Origin: Petrosia ficiformis
Lineage: Eukaryota > Porifera > Demospongiae > Haplosclerida > Petrosiidae
Assembly: GCA_947044365.1 (NCBI GenBank)
Contig: OX345636.1
Coordinates: forward strand, 38,567,200-38,631,199
Reading direction: 5' to 3'
DNA: 64,000 nt
Each line of letters starts with the position of its first letter. Position 1 is the stretch's first letter. The notes below the pieces were generated by a model that was given only the letters and a program-made list of their open reading frames with translations, was not told the origin of the DNA and did no database searches. This document shows positions 25,031 through 35,708 of the stretch, piece after piece. The position numbers were made by a program, and so were the translations under genes.

Positions 25031-25250
25031 GAGTAAGCCACCAATTGTTGGACATATCTATTTTCGGACAGTCATATCACGCAAACGCAAAAACATACAG
25101 CTGTCATTCTTGGACCACTGGAAGAGTTACTGTGGAGCTATGTGTGTACCAAAAATCACCTGCAAAAGGTGATGTATGCAAGCTGTGCAGAGGCAAATCC
25201 TGCACCGTCCGAATTAAGCAAACATCGGATAAATAAATCAAAAGACGGAC
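25031..25250. repeat. Left terminal inverted repeat of pogo element
   Basis: Starts GAGTAAGCCACC. It aligns inverted with 30170-30392, sharing blocks such as TTGTTGGACATATCTA, TACCAAAAA and the CCGTCCGAATTAAGCAAAC region. Divergence of the arms suggests an old insertion or tolerance of TIR mutations away from the tips. Confidence 0.85.
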
Positions 25251-25554
25251 TGTATGTTGTAAACGTTAAGACAAAGGCATATGAATCATCTATTCCCTGT
25301 ATGAAGTAGAACAACTCATCTTCTAATAAATCTCCAAGATTTGTCTTCTGTCACTCCTTTATTGTCGTCATCACAGACTATCATAAAATTGCTGTAATTT
25401 CGGAAGTGCGCATGCTCAATGATTAGCCACATTATACTGCAAGACAGCAGGAGTTGTTCCAGGAAGTTCTTTTCAGCATTGAACCTCACTAACCTGCACT
25501 CTTGGATCTAAGTTTTTATCAACTTTGTCTTATATTGTAAGACAAATAGAAGAT

Positions 25555-28500
25555 ATGTCAGTAAGTCACTAGTTGGGCAAAGTGTATGTGTTAAAGTACA
25601 GATACATGTATATGTGTTTGAAGTACTGATGCACTAAACTCTACCAAAAGAAGGGAGTAGGGCTATTTTTATGGCAATGGCATTTTGACATTTCAGATTC
25701 CATTTGAACAAATATTTGTAAACATACAATAACCCCAGAATTGGACCCAAATACAAACATTTACGTATTAAATTTCATTTGAGAATGTTTATGGTCTATT
25801 TGCCTGGTTATGTATCTGTGCATGTATACGTGTCCCTCAATTCTAGGGTGTAGACACAAATCATAGGTTCACAAATCATTACTATAGCCTTGCCCAATGG
25901 CATTGTGGGTTCACTTCTGGATACATTTTATTATATTTATCATTTAGCAAATATGTACAAGTATCACTAGCTAAAAAGCCAAAGCAATACTAATGTAAAA
26001 GTAGGCAGCAGTGTGGTTATTAATTACCTTTTGGCTGTATGTGGTTTAACTACTTGATGGTTATTTCGACACTCCAGTTGGTATAATAATATATGATGAC
26101 TGACTGGAGATGATCTATTTTATATTATATATTGAAATAATTGTATAATTATTATATCTTTTACTTCATGGGGCTTTATTTAGATCACTGATTATCCCAT
26201 CTTGAGTGAAAGGATTATAGTATCACAATTATGTGATCGATTGGATGACTTTTCCATCACAAATTCTCACAGACCCAAATGCTATCACACTTATGAAGAT
26301 ATAAACATGGTGAAAGCTATGACTGCAGTGGAAAATGGAATGTCACTGCGACGGGCTGCCGAAATGTTTGGTGTACCAAAATCAAGTCTTCATGACCGGA
26401 CATCTGGGAAAATCCAACATGGAGCTAGACCTGGACCACCTTCATTGGAACAAGAAGGGGAGCTGGTGAACTTTTTGATTCGTTGTGCCGATATTGGATA
26501 CCCACATACAGTTGCTCAGGTAATTGCATTAGTACAGCTAATTGTTGATCAGAAGGGTATAAAACGCTCTGTAACTCATGGCTGGTGGCAGAGATTTTGT
26601 GAACGCCACAAGGAAATATCACTACGTACTGCAGTACCACTAGCAATTGCTAGAGCAAAGGCAACAAATCATGAAACAATTGGGAGATATTTTGATATGT
26701 TGGAAAATACTTTAAAGGAAAATGGTATTTTTAATAATCCTATGCGTATCTACAATTGTGATGAAACTGGGATGCCATTGAACCCAAAGGGTGTCAAAGT
26801 GGTTGCGATAACAGGCTGTAAGAATGTAAGCTCTATCTCTGGTGACACCAAGACACAGATTACTGTGCTAGCTTGTACATGTGCTACTGGTATTGCTTTA
26901 CCACCACTAGTCATCTTCGATAGGAAAACCTTAAACCCCGAGATGACAGTTGGAGAAATACCTGGAACCCTTTATGGACTGTCAAAAATGGGCTGGATCA
27001 ACAGAGAGTTATTTTTCCAGTGGTTTTATCGTCATTTCCTTGTGTACTGTCCTCCAATAAGACCTTTACTTCTACTAATGGATGGGCATTCTAGTCATTA
27101 CTGTCCAGATGTTATTACAGCAGCAGCTCAAGAAAAGGTAATTCTTTTCACATTACCTCCTCACACAACACATCTTGCTCAACCATTGGATGTAGGCTGT
27201 TTCAGTCCATTAAAGTCCTGTTGGAAGCAGGTTTGCCACAAGTTTTATAAACGTAATCCAGGAAGAGTAGTTTCACGATACGATTTTTCACATCTATTTA
27301 GTGAAGCTTGGATGTTAGCAATGTCTCAAAAAAATATTAGAGCTGGATTTAGTGCAACAGGTGTATATCCGTTCAACCCCAGAAAGGTCCAAGATCAAAT
27401 ATGCAAAGAAAACCCTTCCGCATTTCACCCCGAATCACTGCCACACCGTACAGGACTGGCATACATTCCTTTGTACAGTCCAGTATGTGATAAACGTTCA
27501 AAATATTCACCATATTACGAGCAATCTACTACCATATTATCAGATGTAAATGCCTCATTTAAATCATTCTATGATTATAATAATGAACTGGAACCCTCCA
27601 CAGCAATATCTCCATCCAATAGGTCATTATCATTAGGAGATATCAATCATGTCAATGAAGATTCTTTGACTATCATGCCACTTAAAAAAGCCTCTTCAAT
27701 CAGCCAGTTTTTGAGCACTCCAAAGCCTCTACCAATGAAGTGCCAGAAGACTGCAGGAAAGGTACTCCCTAGCATTGAAAATATTGAAGCTATTAAAGAA
27801 AAAGAAAGAATAAAGCAAGAGAAAATAGATGAGAAAGAAAAACGAAAAGTAGCTAGAGTGAAGGCTAAGGAAGCCAAAGCATCAGCTAAACAGCAAAGAA
27901 CCTGTAGAGGTGTGTCAGTGTGTGGTCCTGAAACTAGTGACAGTGGTCTAGAAAATGAAGACAATGAAATGAAAAACAAAACAGGAAGTAAGTTATTCAG
28001 TTATTTCTTGATATATTATGTACATGAATGTTTGGCATACTATAGGTAAGAAGCAGATAACTCGTAAAACTAGAGGTGTGTGTGATGAAGACAGTTTAGT
28101 GGAAACAAAAACAGGAAGTAAGTTATTTTGTTATTTCTGGATATATATGTACATGAATGTTTGGCATACTATAGGTAAGAACCAGATAACTCGTAAAACT
28201 AGAAGTGTGTGTGATGAAGACAGTTTAGTGGAAATGAAAACAGGAAGTAAGTTATTTTGTTATTTCTGGATATACAATTTATGTACATGAATGTTTGGCA
28301 TACTATAGGTAAGAAGCAGGTAACTCGTAAAACTAGAGGTGTGTGTGATGATGACAGTTTAGTGGAAATAAAAACAGGAAGTAAGTTATTTTGTTATTTC
28401 TGGATATACAATTTATGTACATGAATGTTTGGCATACTATAGGTAAGAAGCAGGTAACTCGTAAAACTGGAGGTGTGTGTGATGAAGACAGTTTAGTGGA

Positions 28501-29951
28501 AATGAAAACAGGAAGTAAGTTATTTTGTTATTTCTGGATATATATGTACATGAATGTTTGGCATACTACAGGTAAGAAGCAGATAACTCGTAAAACTAGA
28601 GGTGTGTGTGATGAAGACAGTTTGGTGGAAATGAAAACAGGAAGTAAGTTATTTTGTTATTTCTGGATATATATGTACATGAATGTTTGGCATACTACAG
28701 GTAAGAAGCAGATAACTCGTAAAACTGAAGGTGTGTGTGATGAAGACAGTTTAGTGGAAATGAAAACAGGAAGTAAGTCATTTTGTTATTTCTGGATATA
28801 ATATGTACATGAATGTTTGGCATAATATAGGTAAGAAGCAGGTAACTCGTAAAACTAGTGTCTCTGATGAGAAAGACAAGAGAGTAGCAAGAAGTAAGTA
28901 GTCATGAATGGCAAGTATGTATAGGTAATATTATAATACATATACTATGTGTTGCAGTCAACAAAGAACCTACCACTATGGAATTGTCGTCAGACAGTGC
29001 TGACGAGGATCATCTTGATGTTGATGGAGCAGTTTTAGCCAATATGTCACTACTATTGAATGGGGAAGAACTAACATGTACATTTATTATTCGTTATCAA
29101 CTGTTACTGAGAGATCAGTTTGCCATTGGTGGGTTGGAAGATCCAGCATATGGTAAAGAGTATAATTTTTCCACTCAGAGGGGACGTTTTGTGCAGATTC
29201 TTCATGTGAATGGTAATCATTGGATCACTGTGTCTAATATTAATTGCAGATCAGGTATTACTAATTTGTTATGTATCTGTAATTATTATATAGGGTTTGA
29301 ATGTGTAATTTACCTACACAACACTATAACAATAGCATTAAAAAGCATTAGAAAATGATATCTTATTACTAGTGTGTGCTATGATTTTATATCGTGGTGT
29401 TTAGGTTTCCATGTGCAATGTATATATACAAATTATTTACTTACAGGTGTACAAGTCTTTGACAGTATAAGTGATGAAAAATAAGTGACGACACAATATG
29501 TCAAATTTGTAGTATTGTACGGACACCGAGAAGAAGTATCAAGATTGAACTTATGAATGTCTGCAAACAGAGCGGAATTAAAGATTGTGGATTATATGCA
29601 ATGGCATATGCAACCACATTATGTGATGGTGAAATGCCTCACTCGAAAGACTACATTCAAAGTGAATTGAGAAACCACCTGTACAATTGTTTACAGAGAT
29701 CAACAGCATTACCTTTTCCATCAGTGCATCGCCATTTGGAACCTGGTCAGGTTGTAAAGAAGAAAATACCTGTTATTGTTCATTGCAGTTGTTGTCTACC
29801 AGAAACTCCAACCATTAGAATGATAGAATGTACTAACTGTGATGTTTGGTTTCATGAAATGTGTGAAGTAATTAATCCCAAAGCATGGGATGATGAATCA
29901 TATGCTTGGTTATGCAGTAAATGTTACAGAAAAAGAAAAGAACAATTGTAG
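25555..29951 (+). CDS. Pogo transposase fused to Ulp1/C48-like protease and PHD finger
   Basis: Inferred exons: 25555-25560 (ATG TCA, then GTAAGT donor), 26184-27987, six 72-nt exons (28046-28117, 28175-28246, 28309-28380, 28443-28514, 28572-28643, 28701-28772), 28831-28893, 28958-29254 and 29447-29951. All junctions after exon 2 are phase 1. The large exon has a pipsqueak-type HTH ('MSLRRAAEMFGVPKSSL'), a CENP-B-type DNA-binding region ('GWWQRFCERH') and a DDE core. Its acidic residues sit in 'YNCDETG', 'LLMDGHSSH' and 'QPLDVGCFSPLK', with 35 residues between the second and third. A basic coiled stretch follows. Exon 28958-29254 plus the last exon give a cysteine-protease fold with His in 'NGNHWITVSN', Asp in 'VQVFDSIS' and Gln/Cys in 'KQSGIKDCGLYAM'. 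The C-terminus is a PHD zinc finger ('IECTNCDVWFHEMC', 'WLCSKC'). A one-base frame disruption near 29480 puts a stop (TAA) inside the protease, so this copy may be inactive there. The fusion is inferred from phases, not from a transcript. Confidence 0.85.
28046..28893 (+). repeat. Tandem array of complete 72-bp exons with their introns
   Basis: Seven units repeat every 129-134 bp. Each unit holds an acceptor (TACTATAG or TACTACAG), a 72-nt exon that begins GTAAGAAGCAG, and a GTAAGTTATT donor. The last exon is 63 nt and diverged. Each exon is phase 1-1 and encodes 24 residues of the type 'KKQITRKTRGVCDEDSLVE'. The 3' end and first intron of the transposase exon (27960-28045) belong to the same repeat unit. 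Any number of units keeps the reading frame. Confidence 0.9.
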
Positions 29952-30169
29952 TTAAAGAAATTCATGTAAAGAGTTTGAGTTATATACAACTGTATAATAA
30001 TTATTTCATAATGGGCGTGGCCGAATATACCGCCTATTGTCTGCGGTAACTCGTTACAATGGGATCAAAATCCTAGAAGACAAGGCTTAGACATTGTTTA
30101 GAGAATAACTGACACTACTTCGTACATGCAACAAATAATCTATTTGCTTCTCTTTTAAGGTTTACAGGA

Positions 30170-30392
30170 GCGGATCCGTCTTTTGATATCTTTATCCGAC
30201 GTTTGCTTGATTCGGACGGTCAGGATTTGTGGCCGTAAAGTCTACGTATTTCATCATCGGCAGCTCGTTTTTGGTATGCACACAGCTAAGGTTCAAATCT
30301 TACTGTGATCCAAAAATGAGAGCTCTGCGTGCTTGCATTTGCATAATTTGAATGTCCGAAATTAGATATGTCCAACAATCGGTGACTTACTC
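30170..30392. repeat. Right terminal inverted repeat of pogo element
   Basis: Ends GGTGACTTACTC followed by the TA target duplication at 30393-30394. It is the inverted partner of 25031-25250. The stretch 29952-30169 between the stop codon and the TIR holds nothing recognisable. Confidence 0.85.
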
Positions 30393-30394
30393 TA

Positions 30395-30440
30395 TCTCTG
30401 TTTGTGATTGAAGTTCCTCTATGCACATGTATGCATTAGT
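30395..30440 (-). pseudogene. Sliver of gene F exon between the two insertions
   Basis: Forty-six bases left between the pogo and LTR elements. On the minus strand they read 'NAYMCIEELQSQTE'. They are in frame with the C-terminal part across the pogo insertion and with the N-terminal part across the LTR insertion. Confidence 0.65.
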
Positions 30441-30675
30441 AGTTATGTTTTAACAATTTTAAATTGCAAGAAGAGACAATCACATCTCGGAGAAATAATG
30501 ACAGAAGATTTATAAAAAATGCCCACTCTCTCTACAAGGGCTCAAACAAAACAAAACACAAAACTTATATAGTAAATACCGTAGAGACGACAGTCTACTA
30601 AACTTAACACACAATTGTCTCTAAAACAATACATTATTAATCCAATCATAAGTTCCAAGGGCTACAAATACGACA
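30441..30675 (-). repeat. 3' LTR
   Basis: 235 bp, near-identical to 34189-34413 but 10 bp longer (ACAGTCTACT-type insertion near 30590). The inner border ends TACGACA, as in the other LTR. The outer base is A where the inner copy has T of the canonical TG. Confidence 0.92.
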
Positions 30676-30688
30676 TTTCTCTCTCCTT

Positions 30689-31399
30689 TTACCAATGAGG
30701 CATATAGCGATCTGGGGGTCGACTCACATGATTAGAGCGACAGGGAAGAGCCGGAGGATTGTCATGAGGAACAATTGCTTCTGATTCAGTTTGAGGTAGA
30801 ATGATGATATCATCTTCACTAGAAGTATCAGCAAGGCATTCTGTTTGACGAGACATGACATGATCCACATGTCTTCTGACAGAACGACCATCGGGTAAAG
30901 AAAGTCGATACGACAAAGGACCAGTTGTTGCTTGTACTTCAGCTGGGATCCATTTAGGCTGATTTGTAGAGAAGTTCCGACAGTACACCAAGTCTCCCGG
31001 CTTGAAGGATGGAACTTGACGGTTCTTACGCTTAGCAATCATTCAAGCTTGACTTTTTCCAACTTGGTCAGCTGCGGTGTTAGGGAACAGGAGATCCAAT
31101 TCCATTTTCTCCAACAAACTTCTGAAATCATGTGGACTTCTAACCATTTACTGTGTGCATCGACAACTACTAGGAACATCTTCCCAAGAAAAGGGCCTGC
31201 GAAGTCAATGTGTATGAGACCAAGGGCATTCTGGCCAGTGGCATGGATGAATAGGAGCCAAAGGTGGGTTGTGTCGAAGAGACTGACAGGTATGACAGCT
31301 CTTCACTTCAGCTTCCAGGTCTTCATCAATCTTAGGCCACCACACATATCCTCTAGCGAGTGATTTCATTCTACAAATACCAGGGTGGGCTACATGCAA
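30689..31399 (-). pseudogene. Integrase with deleted catalytic core
   Basis: 31399-31205 encodes the zinc-binding N-terminal part ('HVAHPGICRMKSLARGYVWW', 'CHTCQ'). A short start of the core follows, in another register ('IDFAGPFLGKMFLVVVDAHS'). Most of the core, including the later catalytic residues, is missing near 31080-31130. 31042-30689 encodes the C-terminal GPY/F-type domain ('FKPGDLVYCRNF', 'GPLSYRLSLPDGRSVRRHVD'). This copy cannot make a functional integrase. Confidence 0.88.
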
Positions 31400-31400
31400 T

Positions 31401-32960
31401 TCACGAAGGACTACCTTCCGGCAGGGTGGAGGGAGTGATCATAGATTTTTGTATTTCTGTCAGTGTGAAAATGACATCTCCAGGTACTGGTACTTGCTTA
31501 GGATATACTGACAATGGTAGGCGATTGAGACTATCAGCGTTCCCGTGATCCTTTCCTGGTCGGTAACGAATATCGTAACTGTGGGCTCCTAGAATTAGAG
31601 ACCAACGCTGAATGCGGGCTGAGACCATCTGAGGAACTGATCTGTGGGGATGAAATAAATAAATCAATGGTTTATGGTCAGTCAATAAGGTAAAATGTCT
31701 TCCAAAAAAGGTACTGTTGAAATCTTGTCACTCCAAAAATTATGGAAAGAGCCTCTTTGTCGAGTGGAGAGTAGTTTTTCTCAGCAGGGGACAGAGTTCT
31801 CGAGGCATAACAAATTGGTTGACTTGATCCATCTTCCATTTGGTGAGCCAGATGGAGGAGGCATCACATGAGAGAATCAACGGCTTGTTAGGATTAAAGT
31901 GTACCAAAAGAGTGGGTGACATAAGGGATTTTGCTTTTTGGAAGCATTCTTCTTTAGGACCCCAAGACCACTGGTTGTCTTTCTGTAATAGGGAATAGAG
32001 AGTAGATAATTCAGTTGATACATTAGGAATAAATTTCCTGTAATAATTAATTAAACCTAAGAAGGCTCTAAGTTCTGTCAGGTTACTTGGAGTAGGGGCG
32101 TCCTTCACAGCCTTGACTTTCGAGGGTGAGGGGTGTAAACCATCCTTGTCTATCAAATGACCAAGGTACTCAACTTGAGTGGCAAAGAAAACACATTTTT
32201 CTCTTTTGAGACGAACACCAGCTTCCTCAAGTCGACGTAGGAGTTTCTCTAGATTGTGAAGGTGTTCTTCTTCGGAAGTGCCCGTGACAACAATATCATC
32301 AAGATAAGCTGTGACATGGTTGAGCCCTTTCAATAAATTGTCCATAGTCCTTTGAAAGACTGCAGGGGCTGACGAGATTCCAAACGGCATACGATTAAAT
32401 TGGAATAGCCCTTTTTGGGTGTTGATTGTGGTCAGTGCTTTGGAGGAGTCACTCAAAGGTAATTGGAGGTAAGCTTGGGCTAAATCCAATTTAGTGAACT
32501 GCTTTCCTCCAGAGAGATCAGTAAATAGCTCTTCAATTTTTGGGAGAGGGTAGCTATCCACTGGAGAGGCTGTATTAGCAGTGAGCTTATAATCTCCACA
32601 AAGCCTTATAGAACCACACTTCTTCAACACAGGTACAATCGGGGCTGCCCATTTGGAAAACTTCACTGGACTGATGATCCCTTGCTGGACTAGTCTATCT
32701 AGTTCCTTTTCAATTTTCTCTCGATAGACGAAAGGTACTGACCGTGCTTTGAAAAATTTAGGAGTCGCCTGAGGATAGGTTTCAATATCAACAGAGACTC
32801 CGTGGAAGGTTCCAAGACTTGGCTCAAAGACTTGAGCATACTTCTTCAGTATCCTATATATCCAACTTGGAAGGTTGGTGAAGGGTGCAGATTTCCTTCC
32901 AGTCTAACCTGAAGAAATTCAACCAATCACGTCCCAGAAGTGATGGTCCGTTACCTTTCA
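31401..32960 (-). pseudogene. Ty3/gypsy reverse transcriptase-RNase H
   Basis: 32666-31740 is an open RT frame with 'RLCGDYK', 'PKIEELFTDLSGGKQFTKLD', the catalytic 'AYLDDIVV' and the connection 'LRAFLGLINYYRKFIP'. RNase H starts at 'ILSCDASS' and continues after a frame break at about 31740 in 31685-31401 ('MTDHKPLIYLF', 'YRPGKDHGNADSLNRLPL'). The RT core looks intact. The RNase H junction is frame-disrupted. Confidence 0.9.
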
Positions 32961-33320
32961 CTACATAAAGGGGAAGGCGGTGAGCTGCTCTTTATACAAA
33001 GCATGAGTCATCAGAGTACCCAAAATGGGGACCTGTTCTCCTGTGTAAGTTATTAGACTAGTGTTGCTCTTTGTTAGAGGGGGAGGAGTGTCCCATAAGG
33101 AGGAATATGTCACCTGACTTATGAGAGAAGCTGCTGCACCGGTGTCGACTTGCATGGATATGGGTTTCCCATCTACTGTTAACTGTACATGAAGTGGACC
33201 AATATGGTTTTTGCTCGTCACAGTGTAGAGTGTGTCAGGGTAGGAATTAAGAACAGAAGAAACAGACTGCTCCTGCTGAGCAACGGAACGACCCAGATTA
33301 GAGTGACAATTTTCAATCAC
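32961..33320 (-). CDS. Ty3/gypsy aspartic protease region
   Basis: Open frame of 119 codons with '[13 protein letters not shown]', the retropepsin active-site motif, and a downstream 'VPILGTL' flap-side block. It follows gag and precedes RT in the usual order. Frame breaks on both sides mean it would not be translated as part of an intact polyprotein. Confidence 0.88.
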   Translation of the reverse strand: MIENCHSNLGRSVAQQEQSVSSVLNSYPDTLYTVTSKNHIGPLHVQLTVDGKPISMQVDTGAAASLISQVTYSSLWDTPPPLTKSNTSLITYTGEQVPILGTLMTHALYKEQLTAFPFM

Positions 33321-33944
33321 GTTAGTTTGTTGGAAAAATGATTTCTTCTCTTTATTTTGTCGTTTCCTACAGACTCGAATAAGGTGCCCTTTATTGTGGC
33401 AATAATGGCATGTAGCATCTTTGAATTGGCAGCGAGTATGGTGATGTTTACCTCCACAACGGTAACAGCTATTCCGGACAGTGGGTAGAGGCTGATCCTG
33501 TGGTTTCGGATTATGAGGGGCCTTCCGCAGTCGTTGAGAGAGAACATTGATGTGTGGATTACCCGTGGTGGAAGTAACATCATGGATGCTTTTCTCTGCA
33601 GCTTCCGCTGATAAAATTCAGATGATTCCCGGAGGCGAGCAATGTAGAATGTTACTGATTCAGAGGGTTGACGAACAGTTGAGTGGAATTTAAGTCGCTC
33701 TACAGCAACTGATGGCTTGGGTCGAAAATGATGCTGCAGCAGTTCCTTAATTTCTTTGTATGTCATGGCCCTGGGTGGCTTTGGACAGCACAGATTGCGA
33801 ATGAGCTTGTAAGTGGAAGGCCCTACTGAGCTGAGGAATGTTGACAGTTGTATAGCAGGATCTTCAATCCGACCAGCTTTCAGAGTACGAGTTCCAATCT
33901 TCTAATGAAGGGTCAAATCCAGCAAAGGAAGGCTTTGCAGCCAT
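33300..33944 (-). pseudogene. Ty3/gypsy gag with zinc knuckles, frameshifted
   Basis: A start codon at 33944 gives 'MAAKPSFAGFDPSLEDWNSY', after which the frame closes early ('SESWSD' then stop), apparently because of an internal deletion. The main capsid-like part is open at 33766-33600 ('YKEIKELLQHHF', 'SVAVERLKFHS'). Two CCHC-type knuckles follow in another register at about 33355-33480 ('CYRCGGKHHHTRC', 'CHYCHNKGHLIRVC'). Confidence 0.85.
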
Positions 33945-34188
33945 TCTATATAGGAGGGGGAAAATTACAAGAAATAACAATTTCAAGAAGAAAAGTAATT
34001 TATTCTTGCCTGTAGAGGCCCTAAACAAATGTAGGGCAACTTGAATGCTTGGAAATAGGGGTTCCAGAAGCAGGCAATTGAGATCATGAAACAAAGTGTC
34101 CAATAGACAGCAATAGTACTTCCAGGCAGTGATAAATCTAGCTTGAGTAGCGAGTCCCCAATGTTGAAAAATCCTCGTCGCCAGAAAT

Positions 34189-34413
34189 TGTTATGTTTTA
34201 ACAATTTTAAATTGCATGAAGAGACAATCACGTCTCGGAGAAATAATGACTGAAGATTTATAAAAAATGCCCACTCTCTCTACAAGAGCTCAAACAAAAC
34301 AAAACACAAAACTTATATAGTAAATACCGTAGAGACGAAACTTAACACACAATTGTCTCTAAAACAATACATTATTAATCCAATCATAAGTTCCAAGGGC
34401 TACAAATACGACA
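34189..34413 (-). repeat. 5' LTR
   Basis: 225 bp. On the plus strand it begins TGTTATG and ends TACGACA. The adjacent internal side (34160-34188, minus strand ATTTCTGGCGACGAG) is the likely primer-binding region just inside the LTR. Confidence 0.92.
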
Positions 34414-35708
34414 GTAGTAATAAAGTTGTCTTTCAATGTAAACTTGGGACAAATGCATATCCATTGATGCCAATACCGGAGGAAAAAAAACTCCATACCA
34501 TATTTCTTCAATGAGCATTTCTGGACTCCTGCTTTTATCCAAATAACTATATATATACCACAGAGCTCATTACTTCTATATATGTAGCATCTTGTTCCCA
34601 ATGCATCTGGCATGTTAATGTGCTCAACAGCATCAAAAATCTGCTTGTTATAATAATCATTGCACATTTGTATTGTCATCTAATAATGAAAACGTTTAGA
34701 GTAAAGTGTCAATTATCGGACACCACCCATACTCGGACGCTATAGCGCTCTCTCTACCACTGCAACTGGAATTACTACACCATAGTAAGAAAGTATACTA
34801 AGTAATATCCCTGCATACCATGTTTCATGACGATCGCTTGCTTAGTCTTAGAGTTATAAGCTTGCAAAAATGAAATTCGGACTCGCCTATGATCGGAAAA
34901 ATTAATATATTGACGGACAGCTATCCATACGACTTATAGAACTGCTGGAAATAAATGGTTACTGTACCATAAGCTGCAACAACATCTACTCTACACCTTT
35001 TTGTAATTAGTATAGAGTTCAGTTGGAAATAATAAATTCTTCTAATTTTATTGGTCACCAAAAAATTCTAAAAATTATACTCAGACTCTACTGTACTATT
35101 TACAAAAAGGCGTGGCCGATTATTGATTGCTCAGAATGGCCCAGATAGTTGAATACAAAAAATCAGTCAAGCAACTTTAAGAGACGAGATTTGGTTTATG
35201 ACTAGAGTATGCTGTCAATGCTCGTTTGTCTTTCTGAACTTCTGTAATCTCATCATTAACTAATTCATAGATTTTTTCCAATGTAGGCGTTGTGTATATA
35301 ATACAGCTCCCAGTGTAGGATGAAATGAACGATATGCCTTTTCACCAGGGAGAAGCACATGGAAATTTTTGATTGTTTTGAGAATTTGTTTCCATTTATT
35401 GCTGAGTGTAATTTTTGAAAAACTTCTTTTTTCCCCCCTTGACTTTTAGGTGTGAGGCTAGAGGTTTTAGGAATTTGTAAATCAGTGTATGAAGTGATGA
35501 AATGAACAACAATATGTGCTGTGCAGCCAATCTTACTTGTACCTTGCAGGACGGTATGCTTCAATTTATCTTTACTTCCTTTTTCTTTGAAATATTGAAT
35601 ACCAAATTGGCAATCTAATTTACATATATCGGACACTATAAATGGTGTACTGTTGAATTCAACCTTTTCTCCTTTAATAGTGTGTTCCCTGAGTATTCTG
35701 TTTCCATG
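34414..35708 (-). pseudogene. Gene F, N-terminal part: decayed CARF/MULE-like gene
   Basis: An acceptor (TTTATAG) at 35709-35715 opens an exon reading 'HGNRILREHTIKGEKVEF', 'TPFIVSDICKLDCQFGIQYF' and 'HTVLQGTSKIGCTAHI'. This layout, a basic start, 'TPF' and spaced Cys ahead of a 'GC.A.I' block, recalls calcium-responsive transcription factor-like and MULE-derived proteins. Frames change near 35390 (A-rich run) and again near 35290. A second open part, 34679-34414, encodes 'MTIQMCNDYYNKQIFDAV' and stops exactly at the LTR insertion. A dispersed repeat (34710-35210) lies between them. Broken frames and two insertions mark it as a pseudogene; the family name is tentative. Confidence 0.5.
34710..35210. 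repeat. Dispersed repeat, copy 2 (pair with 23370-23700)
   Basis: 34740-34965 matches 23400-23620 in the same orientation. 35145-35205 matches 23640-23700 inverted. It sits between the two N-terminal pieces of gene F. Confidence 0.65.

Larger units (their letters stand above)
25031..30392 (+). mobile_element. Full-length pogo-type (Tc1/mariner superfamily) DNA transposon
   Basis: Flanked by TA on both sides (25029-25030 and 30393-30394). Ends are inverted: GAGTAAGCCACCAATTGTTG on the left and CAACAATCGGTGACTTACTC on the right. Terminal inverted similarity extends about 220 bp (25031-25250 versus 30170-30392) with roughly three quarters identity by eye. The 5362-bp element carries one plus-strand gene that fuses a pogo transposase, a 24-residue exon array, a Ulp1-like protease and a PHD finger. 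Simple pogo elements usually run 1.2-3 kb with one transposase gene, so this one is large. It inserted into gene F. Confidence 0.9.
30441..34413 (-). mobile_element. Ty3/gypsy LTR retrotransposon, internally deleted
   Basis: Direct LTRs (30441-30675 and 34189-34413) flank gag-protease-RT-RNase H-integrase sequence in the usual Ty3 order on the minus strand. Target duplication is TTAGT on one side (30436-30440) versus GTAGT on the other (34414-34418), a near match. The element is 3973 bp, shorter than the usual 4.5-6 kb, because gag and integrase have deletions. LTRs are very similar except for a short indel (about 30590-30600), so insertion is fairly recent. It lies inside gene F. Confidence 0.93.

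Noticed and set aside
26202..26204. TTG at 26202 as the transposase start
   Set aside because: A eukaryotic gene should use ATG. The frame is open back to an acceptor at 26181-26183, and an upstream ATG TCA|GTAAGT exon (25555-25560) joins in phase.
28046..28893. CRISPR-like array reading of the ~130-bp direct repeats
   Set aside because: Units repeat in full without unique spacers, lie in an animal genome and contain splice sites; they are duplicated exons.
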